A DNA stretch of 46,028 nt from a bacterium (GTDB lineage Bacteria; Actinomycetota; Thermoleophilia; Miltoncostaeales; Miltoncostaeaceae). This document shows, piece after piece, positions 24,084 to 30,857 of the stretch (the first letter of the stretch is position 1; every line of letters starts with the position of its first letter). Position numbers and translations under genes: made by a program. The notes below the pieces were generated by a model. That model ran no database searches, was not told the origin of the DNA, and saw nothing but the letters and a program-made list of their open reading frames with translations. The stretch covers positions 1 through 46,028 of the forward strand of contig JAPOLI010000012.1 of NCBI GenBank assembly GCA_029977205.1. The letters are read 5' to 3'.

Positions 24084-24352
24084 GCGTCACCGTCCGGATT
24101 CCATCTCCCCTCCGGCCTCTGACGGGTGGTGCCGGGACCGTCGAGTGCGCGCCGGGAACAGTGGGTGCGATCATCGACGAGCTCGACGCCAACCACCCCG
24201 GGTTCAAGGAGCGCGTCACGCAGGACGGCGAGCTGCGCCGCTTCGTCAACGTGTTCGTGGCCGGGCAGGATGTCCGGTTCGAGAGCGGGATCCAGACAGA
24301 CGTCGCCGACGGCCAGGAGGTAACGATCCTCCCGGCCGTCGCCGGGGGCTGA
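24080..24352 (+). CDS. cysO: CysO-type ubiquitin-like sulfur carrier protein
   Basis: A 90-residue MoaD/ThiS-fold protein. The layout matches mycobacterial CysO: MSVTVRIPSPLRPLTGG at the start, RFVNVFVAGQDVRF in the middle, and the terminus VTILPAVAGG. The exposed C-terminal Gly-Gly is the site of thiocarboxylation, after adenylation by a MoeZ-like enzyme. It ends exactly at GG, so no protease trimming is needed. In mycobacteria CysO-SH feeds cysteine synthesis through CysM. Here it is coupled (ATGA overlap) to a threonine-synthase-family enzyme, not CysM, which suggests homocysteine as the product. No MoeZ or Mec gene lies in the window. Confidence 0.88.
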   Translation: MSVTVRIPSPLRPLTGGAGTVECAPGTVGAIIDELDANHPGFKERVTQDGELRRFVNVFVAGQDVRFESGIQTDVADGQEVTILPAVAGG

Positions 24353-25194
24353 CCGCCACGCGCACGGCCTTCGTCACCGGCGGCACCGGCCTCATCGGAG
24401 GTGCTCTGGTCGATGCCCTCGTGGCCTCGGGTGTGGGTGTCAGGGCCCTCACCCGCACCGCCGATGGCGCCCGCCGCCTCGCCGCGAGGGGTGCGGAGGT
24501 GATCCGTGGCGACATCGGTGAGGTGGCGCGGTGGGAGGACGGCGTCGCCGATGCGGAGGTCGTCTTCCACCTCGGCCTGCCCCGGTTGATCCCCCCCGTC
24601 CGGCGTCGGCACATCAGGAAGGCCCAGCGCGAGGCCCGGGCGGGCGCCGAGATCATCGGGGCGATCGCCGGTGAGAGAACCGTCGTCATGGCGTCGTGCG
24701 CCATCGGGGATGCCGGCGGGGCACTCGAGATCACTGCCCCCGCCCTCGCGGCAGAGGCGGCGATGCGCGGTCCCGTCACCAGGATCGTGCGCCTGCCGTG
24801 GGCGTATGGACCCGCGGGTTTCATCTGTGATGTGTCTCGCGGCCTCCAGATGCGCCGGTTCCGGATGGTGGGGCCCGCCGCAAACCGCATCGCCATCGTC
24901 GGCGCGCTCGACGCCGCCGCCGCGCTCGTCTGCGCGGCGGATGCGCCGCCCGGGACGTATGCCGTCGCCGAGCCCGACGCGCCCACGCAGCAGGCCCTCG
25001 TCCACCACATCTGCGCGGGTCGTGGCGCTCCCCGGCCCGATCACGTGCCCCCGCGCATGGCGGCGATGAGCATGGGTTCGGTCGTGGTGGATGCACTCAC
25101 GGCTGACCAGGTGGTCGAGGGCGCCCCGCCGCCGGGCTTCACGTTCGGGCAGGCCTGGGAGCAGGACCTTCTGGGGGCTCTGGAGGGTGCCTGA
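24349..25194 (+). CDS. NAD(P)-dependent epimerase-like Rossmann protein, probable CTG start
   Basis: About 281 residues. It opens with a Rossmann dinucleotide-binding motif TAFVTGGTGLIGGALVDAL, then LAARGAEVIRGDIGEVARWEDGVADAEVVFHL, the typical extended/atypical SDR order. The YxxxK catalytic pair is not obvious, so it may be a non-catalytic or atypical member. No ATG, GTG or TTG lies in frame between the preceding overlapping coding region and the Rossmann motif. A CTG at 24349 forms a CTGA overlap with cysO, just like the ATGA overlaps elsewhere, and is the best start. The next GTG (24421) would remove the nucleotide-binding loop. As third gene of the riboswitch operon it may share SAM control; its substrate is unknown. 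Confidence 0.7.
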   Translation: MTATRTAFVTGGTGLIGGALVDALVASGVGVRALTRTADGARRLAARGAEVIRGDIGEVARWEDGVADAEVVFHLGLPRLIPPVRRRHIRKAQREARAGAEIIGAIAGERTVVMASCAIGDAGGALEITAPALAAEAAMRGPVTRIVRLPWAYGPAGFICDVSRGLQMRRFRMVGPAANRIAIVGALDAAAALVCAADAPPGTYAVAEPDAPTQQALVHHICAGRGAPRPDHVPPRMAAMSMGSVVVDALTADQVVEGAPPPGFTFGQAWEQDLLGALEGA

Positions 25195-25205
25195 GGTAGC
25201 GCTGG

Positions 25206-25211
25206 TAGACT
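25206..25211 (+). promoter_or_regulatory. Candidate -10 box TAGACT for the GAF-EAL gene
   Basis: TAGACT lies 31 nt before ATG 25243. The implied leader carries an ACGAGGAGG Shine-Dalgarno sequence, so this gene appears to use a leadered mRNA. Confidence 0.4.
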
Positions 25212-25242
25212 GAAGGTACGCGGGGGCACGAGGAGGCCAGCC

Positions 25243-27069
25243 ATGGCACGAGGCTCCGAATCACAGGCTGATATTCCGGTGATGGCAGATGGGGCCGTTG
25301 CCGGTGGGATGCCCCCGCCGGTCCCCGCTGACGAAGTTGAGCGGCTCGCCGACCTCAGAGAGCTCGGAGTGCTGCAGCAGGGGCGTGACCCGGAACTCGA
25401 TGACATCGTCGAGCTCGCGGCGCTGATCACCGGTGCCCCTATCAGCGTCGTCAGCATCGTCGAGGAAGACGAGCAGGTATTCGCGGCATCCGCGGGCCTG
25501 GATGCCGAGCGCACATCACGTGATGTGTCGTTCTGCGGGCATGCGGTTGCCGCCGGATCACGGCCGCTCATCGTGCCGGACGCCAGCGCCGACCCGCGCT
25601 TCGCCGACAATCCGCTCGTCACCGGGGACCCCCACATCGCATCGTATGCGGGCGTGCCTCTTGTCTCGGACCATGGGCACGCGATTGGCACGCTCTGCGT
25701 GATCTCGGATGAGCCGGCGACCCTGACCGACCGGCAGGTGCGCGGGCTGGAGCGCCTTGCGGCCAGGGCGATGAGGATCATCGAGGAGCGTGGGCGGTTG
25801 TTCGCCCAGCGCCAGGCCGAGGTCGGGGCCCAGACCGTGGTCGATACCCGTACGGGGCTGCCGATGCGCGGCGCGATGATCGCGGCGCTGGCCCGACGGG
25901 GGCCGCTGCGGGTACCGGTATCGTCTCTCGCCCTGCGGGTGGAAGAGGCGGGGGCGAAGGGGTCGACTGGCGGCCTTCTTGCGGGCGGCGCTCTGCTCGG
26001 CGTGGCCACGACAATCCGCGGATGCCTTCCGGATGATGCGCAGCTTGGCCGGGCCTTCGGCTCATTTCTTGCAGTGCTGCCGGGCATCGGTGCGACGGAT
26101 GCGCACGACATAGCCCTGAGAATCAAGGAGGCCCTTCGCGAGGGCGTCCCGGACGAGGCCGGCGGGCAGGTGGCGGTGGCCGTGACATCCGGCGTCGCAA
26201 CCCTCGACGCGCTTCTCGCGGTGAGTATCGACGACCTCGTGATGCTGGCTGAGGATGCGTTGCGTCGGACGCCGACCTTCGGAATTACGTGCGAGACGAT
26301 CGCCGGCGGCGACGTCCTTGGACGCGCTCGGAGGATGGAGATCACGCGTGATCTGTTCACGGCGGTGCTTCAGCACCAGCTCGACGTCATGTATCAGCCG
26401 ATCGTCCTGCTGCCGCATGGGGAGGTCGTGGGCGCTGAGGCCCTCGTCCGCTGGAACCACCCGACCCTCGGCCAGATCCTGCCGGGGGAGTTCATCCCGA
26501 TCGCCGAGGAGCAGGGCGCGATCGCGAAACTGGACAACTTCGTGCTCGAGCGGGCGCTGTCCGATTTCGCGTCTGGCGTCACCCCCGGTAGCGAGGTGTC
26601 CGTCAACATCTCGCCCGCGGCGATCGACCTGGCCCTCGCGGATCGCGTTACCGCGGCACTTGCCGCCGCCGGGGTGGCCCCGGCAGCGCTCGTGCTCGAG
26701 GTGACCGAGCACGGGATCGGGACGGGTGCGCCAGAGATCGCGGAGTCACTGCGGCGCGTCTCGGCACTCGGGGTCCGCATTGCCCTTGACGACTTCGGTG
26801 CGGGAACGACATCCCTCGCGCACCTGCGTCACCTGCCGATTGATCGCCTCAAGTGCGATCGGATGTTCGCAGCAGACCTTCTTGACGATGAGTCGGCCCA
26901 GGCGGCCAGGATGCTCGGCGGCATCTGCGATCTCGCCAGTGGCCTCGGGATCGAGGTCCTGGTAGAGGGCATTGAGCTTTCCGTGCAGCACGAGCACGCG
27001 ACACGGGCAGGCGTCGCGCTGGCGCAGGGATACCTCTTCGGGATGCCGCAAGCCGCGCAGCTGCAGTGA
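25243..27069 (+). CDS. GAF - degenerate GGDEF - EAL cyclic-di-GMP phosphodiesterase
   Basis: A 608-residue cytoplasmic signalling protein. The GAF domain (about residues 30-180) has LAALITGAPISVVSIVEEDEQVF, DVSFCGHAV, DASADPRFADNPLV and HAIGTLCVISDEP. A GGDEF-like region (about 195-365) begins VDTRTGLPMRG, but its active-site motif is replaced by AFGSFLAVLPG, so no cyclase activity is expected. The EAL domain (about 372-605) is complete: GAEALVRWNHP (Glu399), NISP, LEVTEH, DDFGAGTTSLAHLRHLPIDRLKCDR, VEGIE and QGYLFG. It should therefore hydrolyse c-di-GMP under control of a GAF ligand. It converges on the PgaC-like polysaccharide synthase operon 59 bp away, a natural c-di-GMP target. Confidence 0.9.
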   Translation: MARGSESQADIPVMADGAVAGGMPPPVPADEVERLADLRELGVLQQGRDPELDDIVELAALITGAPISVVSIVEEDEQVFAASAGLDAERTSRDVSFCGHAVAAGSRPLIVPDASADPRFADNPLVTGDPHIASYAGVPLVSDHGHAIGTLCVISDEPATLTDRQVRGLERLAARAMRIIEERGRLFAQRQAEVGAQTVVDTRTGLPMRGAMIAALARRGPLRVPVSSLALRVEEAGAKGSTGGLLAGGALLGVATTIRGCLPDDAQLGRAFGSFLAVLPGIGATDAHDIALRIKEALREGVPDEAGGQVAVAVTSGVATLDALLAVSIDDLVMLAEDALRRTPTFGITCETIAGGDVLGRARRMEITRDLFTAVLQHQLDVMYQPIVLLPHGEVVGAEALVRWNHPTLGQILPGEFIPIAEEQGAIAKLDNFVLERALSDFASGVTPGSEVSVNISPAAIDLALADRVTAALAAAGVAPAALVLEVTEHGIGTGAPEIAESLRRVSALGVRIALDDFGAGTTSLAHLRHLPIDRLKCDRMFAADLLDDESAQAARMLGGICDLASGLGIEVLVEGIELSVQHEHATRAGVALAQGYLFGMPQAAQLQ

Positions 27070-27128
27070 GGCGCCGTGTGCCGACGGATCAGGTAGGCCC
27101 GCCGGGTGGGGAGTGATGGGCGCTCCGC

Positions 27129-28382
27129 CTACTCCCGATCGCGTTCCACGCGCCATGTGACATGGGTCCCGCTTCCGGGGTTGAGCAGCGTGGGAATCGT
27201 GACCGCAAGCGTGGTGCACCCGACGATGAACCAATAGCCGATCGGGTACCACGGCATGGGCCATAGGCCATCGGTCGCCGTTGGGTCGTACCGGCGATCG
27301 ATGAGGAGCGCCGTCGTCAACTGCGTGATGGCCATGATGAGTACCGCCGCAATCCAGCCCCACGGGAATGGCGAAAGGTTCTCGTAGCCGCCGATGTCAA
27401 TGGCCGTGAAGGCGACGCCAAGGATGATCAGCAGCACCAGGGCATGCCACCACACGAGCGAGATCACCGCCTCGGCGATCACCGGCCAGTGGCGGCGGTT
27501 GCGCCAGCGAAAGAGCAGTGATCCGTGGCGCAGCAGGACCTGCACAAGGCCGCGGCCCCAGCGCAGCCGCTGGCGCACCAACGCGCGCAACGTCGTCGGC
27601 ACGCGCATGCCCACGATGGCCCGCGGTTCGTAACGCACGTCGTAGAAGCGTCGCTGGACACGCCATGTCAGCTCAATGTCCTCGGTGGCCATGGAGGGAT
27701 CGAAGACGCCGACGTCAGCGAGCACGGACCGCCGGAACGCGGATACCACGCCGCTCATCGTCAGGATTCGACCCCAGGTCACCTGCGCGCGGCGCATCAG
27801 GGACACCTGGGCGGCGAACTCAACGACCTGCATTTCGGCGAGCCATGTCCCGAGGTTGGTCGGGCGGGGGTTACCCGTGACCCCGCCCATGCGCGGAATG
27901 CGTACGAAGTGCGCCGCGATCGCACGCAGGGCACCCGGCGCAACCTGGGCGTCGGCGTCGATGACCACGATCACCTCTCCGCGCGAAATCGCGATCGCGT
28001 CGTTCATCGCCATCGCCTTCCCTTCGTTCACCTCCTTGCGGAGGAAGCGCAGCCGGGGGTCCCGGGTCATGCGGTCTGCGATGACATCCGCGGTGCGGTC
28101 CGGGCTGCCGTCATCGATCGCGATGATCTCCAGGTCGGGGTAGTCGACAACGCGAAGTGCATCGAGGGCGTCACCGATCGTGATCTCCTCGGCATAGGCG
28201 GGGACGAGCACGGTGATCGGCGGAAGGTCGCCGTCGGGGATGTCGTAGAAGGCCTCGGCGCCGGCCGTCTCACGGCTCAGCGCAAAGCGGGTGGCACCGG
28301 CGATCCACACCGCCGCCGCGACCAGCACGTACAACCCGACCCCGAGCAGTATCCATTGGAAGACCGCGTTCAGGGTGATCAA
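27129..28382 (-). CDS. PgaC/IcaA-like GT2 polysaccharide synthase
   Basis: A 417-residue membrane glycosyltransferase of family GT2. An N-terminal TM helix (about residues 5-27) is followed by the catalytic domain: VLVPAYAEE, AIDDGSPDRT, the metal motif VIDADAQ, the catalytic base motif ATEDIELTWRVQ, and product-channel RQRLRWGRG. Three to four TM helices close the protein. This resembles poly-N-acetylglucosamine or related beta-polysaccharide synthases. TTG 28382 is chosen because it forms a TTGA overlap with the preceding gene and lies just before the TM helix; the frame is open far upstream but Arg/Pro-rich there. It is the last gene of a three-gene minus-strand operon. Confidence 0.87.
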   Translation of the reverse strand: MITLNAVFQWILLGVGLYVLVAAAVWIAGATRFALSRETAGAEAFYDIPDGDLPPITVLVPAYAEEITIGDALDALRVVDYPDLEIIAIDDGSPDRTADVIADRMTRDPRLRFLRKEVNEGKAMAMNDAIAISRGEVIVVIDADAQVAPGALRAIAAHFVRIPRMGGVTGNPRPTNLGTWLAEMQVVEFAAQVSLMRRAQVTWGRILTMSGVVSAFRRSVLADVGVFDPSMATEDIELTWRVQRRFYDVRYEPRAIVGMRVPTTLRALVRQRLRWGRGLVQVLLRHGSLLFRWRNRRHWPVIAEAVISLVWWHALVLLIILGVAFTAIDIGGYENLSPFPWGWIAAVLIMAITQLTTALLIDRRYDPTATDGLWPMPWYPIGYWFIVGCTTLAVTIPTLLNPGSGTHVTWRVERDRE

Positions 28383-28777
28383 CGGGTGGCCTCGGGGCTG
28401 AGGATCTTCGCATCGCCCTCGACGTGAGCGATCACCACCCGGGCCTCGCGCGCGCCCGGGGAAATCCGGACGGTGCGTCCCCGGGCATCGGTGGTGATCA
28501 CGAGAGGTCGGTCGGGAGCACCGCGGCGACCACCGCGCTCCGCCTCGCGCCTGCGGGCGAGCGACCGGTTGTGCGCCACCCAGCCCGACACCACGGCCGC
28601 AGCAACGACGATGGCGCCCGCCCCGATCGCAAGGCCGATGAGAAAGGTCCGGGGTTGCTCCCGGATCGCCATCACGACCACCGCGATCGCCATGGCCCAC
28701 GCGGGAAGGCCCCATACGAGCAACTTGCCGCGGGATGGGCGCGTCATTCCCGGCGGTGGCCCTGGCTCCTGTATCAC
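28379..28777 (-). CDS. Small two-TM protein in the polysaccharide synthase operon
   Basis: A 132-residue membrane protein, family not recognised. Two TM helices lie at about residues 18-38 (LLVWGLPAWAMAIAVVVMAI-type) and 46-68 (FLIGLAIGAGAIVVAAAVVSGW-type). A basic stretch with RSLARRREAERGGRRG follows, then a small soluble end (LVITTDARGRTVRISPG). Its place directly before a PgaC-like synthase, coupled by TTGA, recalls PgaD-type partners, but there is no sequence evidence for that. GTG 28777 gives a GTGA overlap with the upstream gene; ATG 28747 is the alternative start. Confidence 0.6.
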   Translation of the reverse strand: MIQEPGPPPGMTRPSRGKLLVWGLPAWAMAIAVVVMAIREQPRTFLIGLAIGAGAIVVAAAVVSGWVAHNRSLARRREAERGGRRGAPDRPLVITTDARGRTVRISPGAREARVVIAHVEGDAKILSPEATR

Positions 28778-29082
28778 TCGCCCTCGGGCGGGATGATCGG
28801 CAGCTCGGTCGCGTGCTGGACCACCCCTCCGCGGTGGTAGCGAAGGTCGACGACGTCGGCCTTCTGATCCCCGTACACACCAACTCCGGCGAGCAGTGCC
28901 ATGCGGCGGCCCAGCCCTCGGCGTGGGGCCCGAGCCTTCGGGATGAGGGGCGTGGGGAAGCGGAGCCACCGTCCCTCCACGGAATAGTGCTCACCCTCCT
29001 CGCGTGGTGCGCCGTTGACCCACACCATGAACGGTCGCTCGGCACCCTCGGGGAGGGCCACGCTCCATACCGGATCAGCCAT
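28774..29082 (-). CDS. Conserved small hypothetical protein, first gene of synthase operon
   Basis: A 102-residue protein with no signal or TM segment, probably rich in beta strands (MADPVWSVALPEGAERPF, MVWVNGAPREEGEHYSVEGRWL, ADVVDLRYHRGG). I cannot name a family or function. The start ATG 29082 is supported by a TAGGAT -10 box 6 nt upstream, implying a leaderless mRNA for the whole three-gene operon. Its stop overlaps the next gene by 4 nt. Confidence 0.6.
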   Translation of the reverse strand: MADPVWSVALPEGAERPFMVWVNGAPREEGEHYSVEGRWLRFPTPLIPKARAPRRGLGRRMALLAGVGVYGDQKADVVDLRYHRGGVVQHATELPIIPPEGE

Positions 29083-29088
29083 GGGGCG

Positions 29089-29094
29089 ATCCTA
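29089..29094 (-). promoter_or_regulatory. -10 box TAGGAT for the polysaccharide synthase operon
   Basis: TAGGAT on the minus strand is followed by 6 nt and ATG 29082, the leaderless arrangement. A 14-bp palindrome lies about 63 bp further upstream. Confidence 0.45.
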
Positions 29095-29156
29095 ACTGCT
29101 GCGCGGGCCACCTCCCGGGCGTCGCGGCGTGGGGTGCCCCATGGGGCTGCACTGCA

Positions 29157-29170
29157 TGCACCGCGGTGCA
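29157..29170. promoter_or_regulatory. Perfect 14-bp palindrome TGCACCGCGGTGCA, possible operator
   Basis: The palindrome sits in the intergenic region between the divergent synthase operon (minus) and the methyltransferase gene (plus), upstream of both. This position and symmetry fit a dimeric repressor site, but no regulator gene is next to it. Confidence 0.35.
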
Positions 29171-29339
29171 GCACTTCGGGAGATGCGTCGCTTTTTGAGT
29201 AAAGTCATCTAATCCGACGCGGCCACGGAGTGCGGAAGTGCCTGTCTCGCACCTGGTTCGCCTGCCTGGCTGGGCGCTCGCACGCCGCGCCCGGCGCTCT
29301 GCGTCGGCCTGCTCATACACGCGACGAGAGGGTTGTCCG

Positions 29340-30110
29340 GTGCCGCACGCAGAATCCACTGACGTTTCCCCGACGTTCGAGATCGCACTCCCCGACGCGT
29401 CCCTGCCGCAGGACGAGGAGTGGTGCGAGGTCACCACGGAGTCGGGAACACGCCGGATTCGGTTCCATGATTACGGCGACATCTATTCGATGCCGGGCCT
29501 CTACGAGCACCTCTTCTACGACCGCCTCCGATGCACCTCGCCGCGGACCATCGCGGGGCTCCTCTCCGACCAGATGGAGGCCGATGGAATCGATCCTGCG
29601 GGCGTGCGCTGCCTGGATCTTGGGGCGGGCAATGGGGTCATGGGGGAGGAGATGCGGGAGCTCGGCGTGAGTGCCGTCGTGGGCGTGGACATCATCGATG
29701 AGGCGCGCGATGCCGCGATGCGTGACCGACCCGATGTATACGACGCGTACATCGCGGCCGACATCCGCGACCTCGACCACGCCGAACGGGCGCAGGTTGA
29801 CGACGTCGCGCCGACATGCCTGACCTGCGTGGCGGCACTCGGCTTCGATGACATCCCCCCAGATGCATTCGCGGCGGCGTGGAACCTCGTCTCGGATGAC
29901 GCCCTCGTAGGGTTCAACCTCAAGGAGGACTTCCTCGATGGCGACGGCGACCGCTCCGGGTTCGCCTCGCTGATCGACGACGCCATGGACGCGGGCGCCC
30001 TCGAGGTGACCTCGCAGGTCCGCTATCGCCACCGTGACGCGGCGAATGGACAGCCACTGCACTACGTCGCGATCACCGGCCGCAAGACAGCACCGCTCGC
30101 CGTGGCGTAG
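29340..30110 (+). CDS. SAM-dependent class I methyltransferase
   Basis: A 256-residue soluble protein. Motif I is CLDLGAGNGVMGEEMRELG (about residue 86), followed by VVGVDIIDEARDAA (motif II acidic residue) and the AADIRDLD block (motif III). N-terminal DYGDIYSMPGLYEHLFYDRLRC resembles a family of uncharacterised small-molecule methyltransferases with a lid region. The substrate is unknown. GTG 29340 is chosen because a GAGAGGG Shine-Dalgarno sequence lies about 8 nt before it; the upstream open frame is Arg/Ala-rich. It stands alone between divergent and codirectional neighbours. Confidence 0.8.
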   Translation: MPHAESTDVSPTFEIALPDASLPQDEEWCEVTTESGTRRIRFHDYGDIYSMPGLYEHLFYDRLRCTSPRTIAGLLSDQMEADGIDPAGVRCLDLGAGNGVMGEEMRELGVSAVVGVDIIDEARDAAMRDRPDVYDAYIAADIRDLDHAERAQVDDVAPTCLTCVAALGFDDIPPDAFAAAWNLVSDDALVGFNLKEDFLDGDGDRSGFASLIDDAMDAGALEVTSQVRYRHRDAANGQPLHYVAITGRKTAPLAVA

Positions 30111-30212
30111 TCGTCAACCGGCCTGGGTGCATCGTCGGCATCGAGCCCCCAGGGGTGGTGCTTACGTAGGATGTGGAGCGATTCAGTTGATCGCCCCCCG
30201 GAGGTGCATACC

Positions 30213-30611
30213 ATGAGCGTCCAGCAGGCACATGACGCGTTCTATGCGGCGTTGAACGCGAATATCGCAGGCGACACAAGGCCAATGCATCTCGTGTGGG
30301 CCACCGCTCATCAGGCGACGAACCTCGGACCCTTCGGCGGGATGCTCATCGGACGCGATGCAGTGCTGGCGCAGTTCGACGCGGAGGCAGCCATGGGCAT
30401 GTCGGGCACGGTCGTTCCCGAGGATGTCCACATGCTCGAGGCCGGCGACATGGGGTTCTCGACGTGCGTCGAGCGGGGGGTTGGCTTCCGGACTGGCGAT
30501 GGGGAACCGGTGGATGTGCATCACCGCGTGACGAACGTGTTCGTCCGCGAGGACGGTGAGTGGCGCATCGTGCACCACCACACCGACCTCACCGCGGAGC
30601 TCAGCGGCTAG
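30213..30611 (+). CDS. SnoaL-like/DUF4440-type NTF2-fold protein
   Basis: A 132-residue protein of the NTF2-like superfamily. QQAHDAFYAALNANIAGD, VWATAHQATNLGPFGG, IGRDAVLAQFD, VHHRVTNVFVREDGEWRIVHHHTDL give the helix-then-curved-sheet pattern. It may be an enzyme or ligand-binding protein; function unknown. ATG 30213 is preceded by CCGGAGGTG, a strong Shine-Dalgarno sequence. A TAGGAT box at 30169-30174 could be its -10 element, giving a leader of about 30 nt. Confidence 0.75.
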   Translation: MSVQQAHDAFYAALNANIAGDTRPMHLVWATAHQATNLGPFGGMLIGRDAVLAQFDAEAAMGMSGTVVPEDVHMLEAGDMGFSTCVERGVGFRTGDGEPVDVHHRVTNVFVREDGEWRIVHHHTDLTAELSG

Positions 30612-30637
30612 CACCTCGCGGGCCAGCCTCAGACCAG

Positions 30638-30710
30638 CACGCGCGGCAGGATTCGAACCTGCGACCCCTGGCTCCGGAGGCCAGTGCTCTATCCACTGAG
30701 CTACGCGCGC
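30638..30710 (-). tRNA. tRNA-Arg (anticodon CCG)
   Basis: A 73-nt cloverleaf: acceptor GCGCGCG/CGCGCGT (with a G-U first pair), D arm GCTC...GAGC, anticodon stem CTGGC/GCCAG with loop CTCCGGA (anticodon CCG), and T arm GCAGG-TTCGAAT-CCTGC. The discriminator base is G73. CCA is not encoded, so 3' processing needs an RNase Z-type cut and CCA addition; an rnz gene lies 147 bp away, divergent. TACACT on the minus strand (30721-30726) is a plausible -10 box. Confidence 0.95.
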
Positions 30711-30734
30711 TCGCGGGCGAAGTGTAGACCGGAC

Positions 30735-30757
30735 GGCCCGGCCGCGGCGGCCGGGCC
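30735..30757. other. Perfect 10-bp-stem hairpin between tRNA-Arg and rnz
   Basis: GGCCCGGCCG, a 3-nt CGG loop, then CGGCCGGGCC. It lies between the divergent tRNA gene and rnz, upstream of both, so it is not a terminator for either. It could affect the tRNA promoter's -35 region. Confidence 0.4.
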
Positions 30758-30845
30758 CCGGCACGAGGTGGGCCGCCCCCGTCACAGCCCCCGGACGACT
30801 GCCGATCGGCGCTGCTCGCGACCGGCCCCGGTGCGCACGGGTGAA

Positions 30846-30851
30846 TAGAGT
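30846..30851 (+). promoter_or_regulatory. -10 box TAGAGT for rnz
   Basis: TAGAGT is followed by 6 nt and GTG 30858, the leaderless pattern; it fixes the rnz start. Confidence 0.45.
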
Positions 30852-30857
30852 CGCGGC

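Noticed and set aside
27070-27128. Possible terminator GTAGGC/GCCTAC between GAF-EAL and GT2 genes
   Set aside because: Only 6 bp of stem with a long loop; too weak to call.
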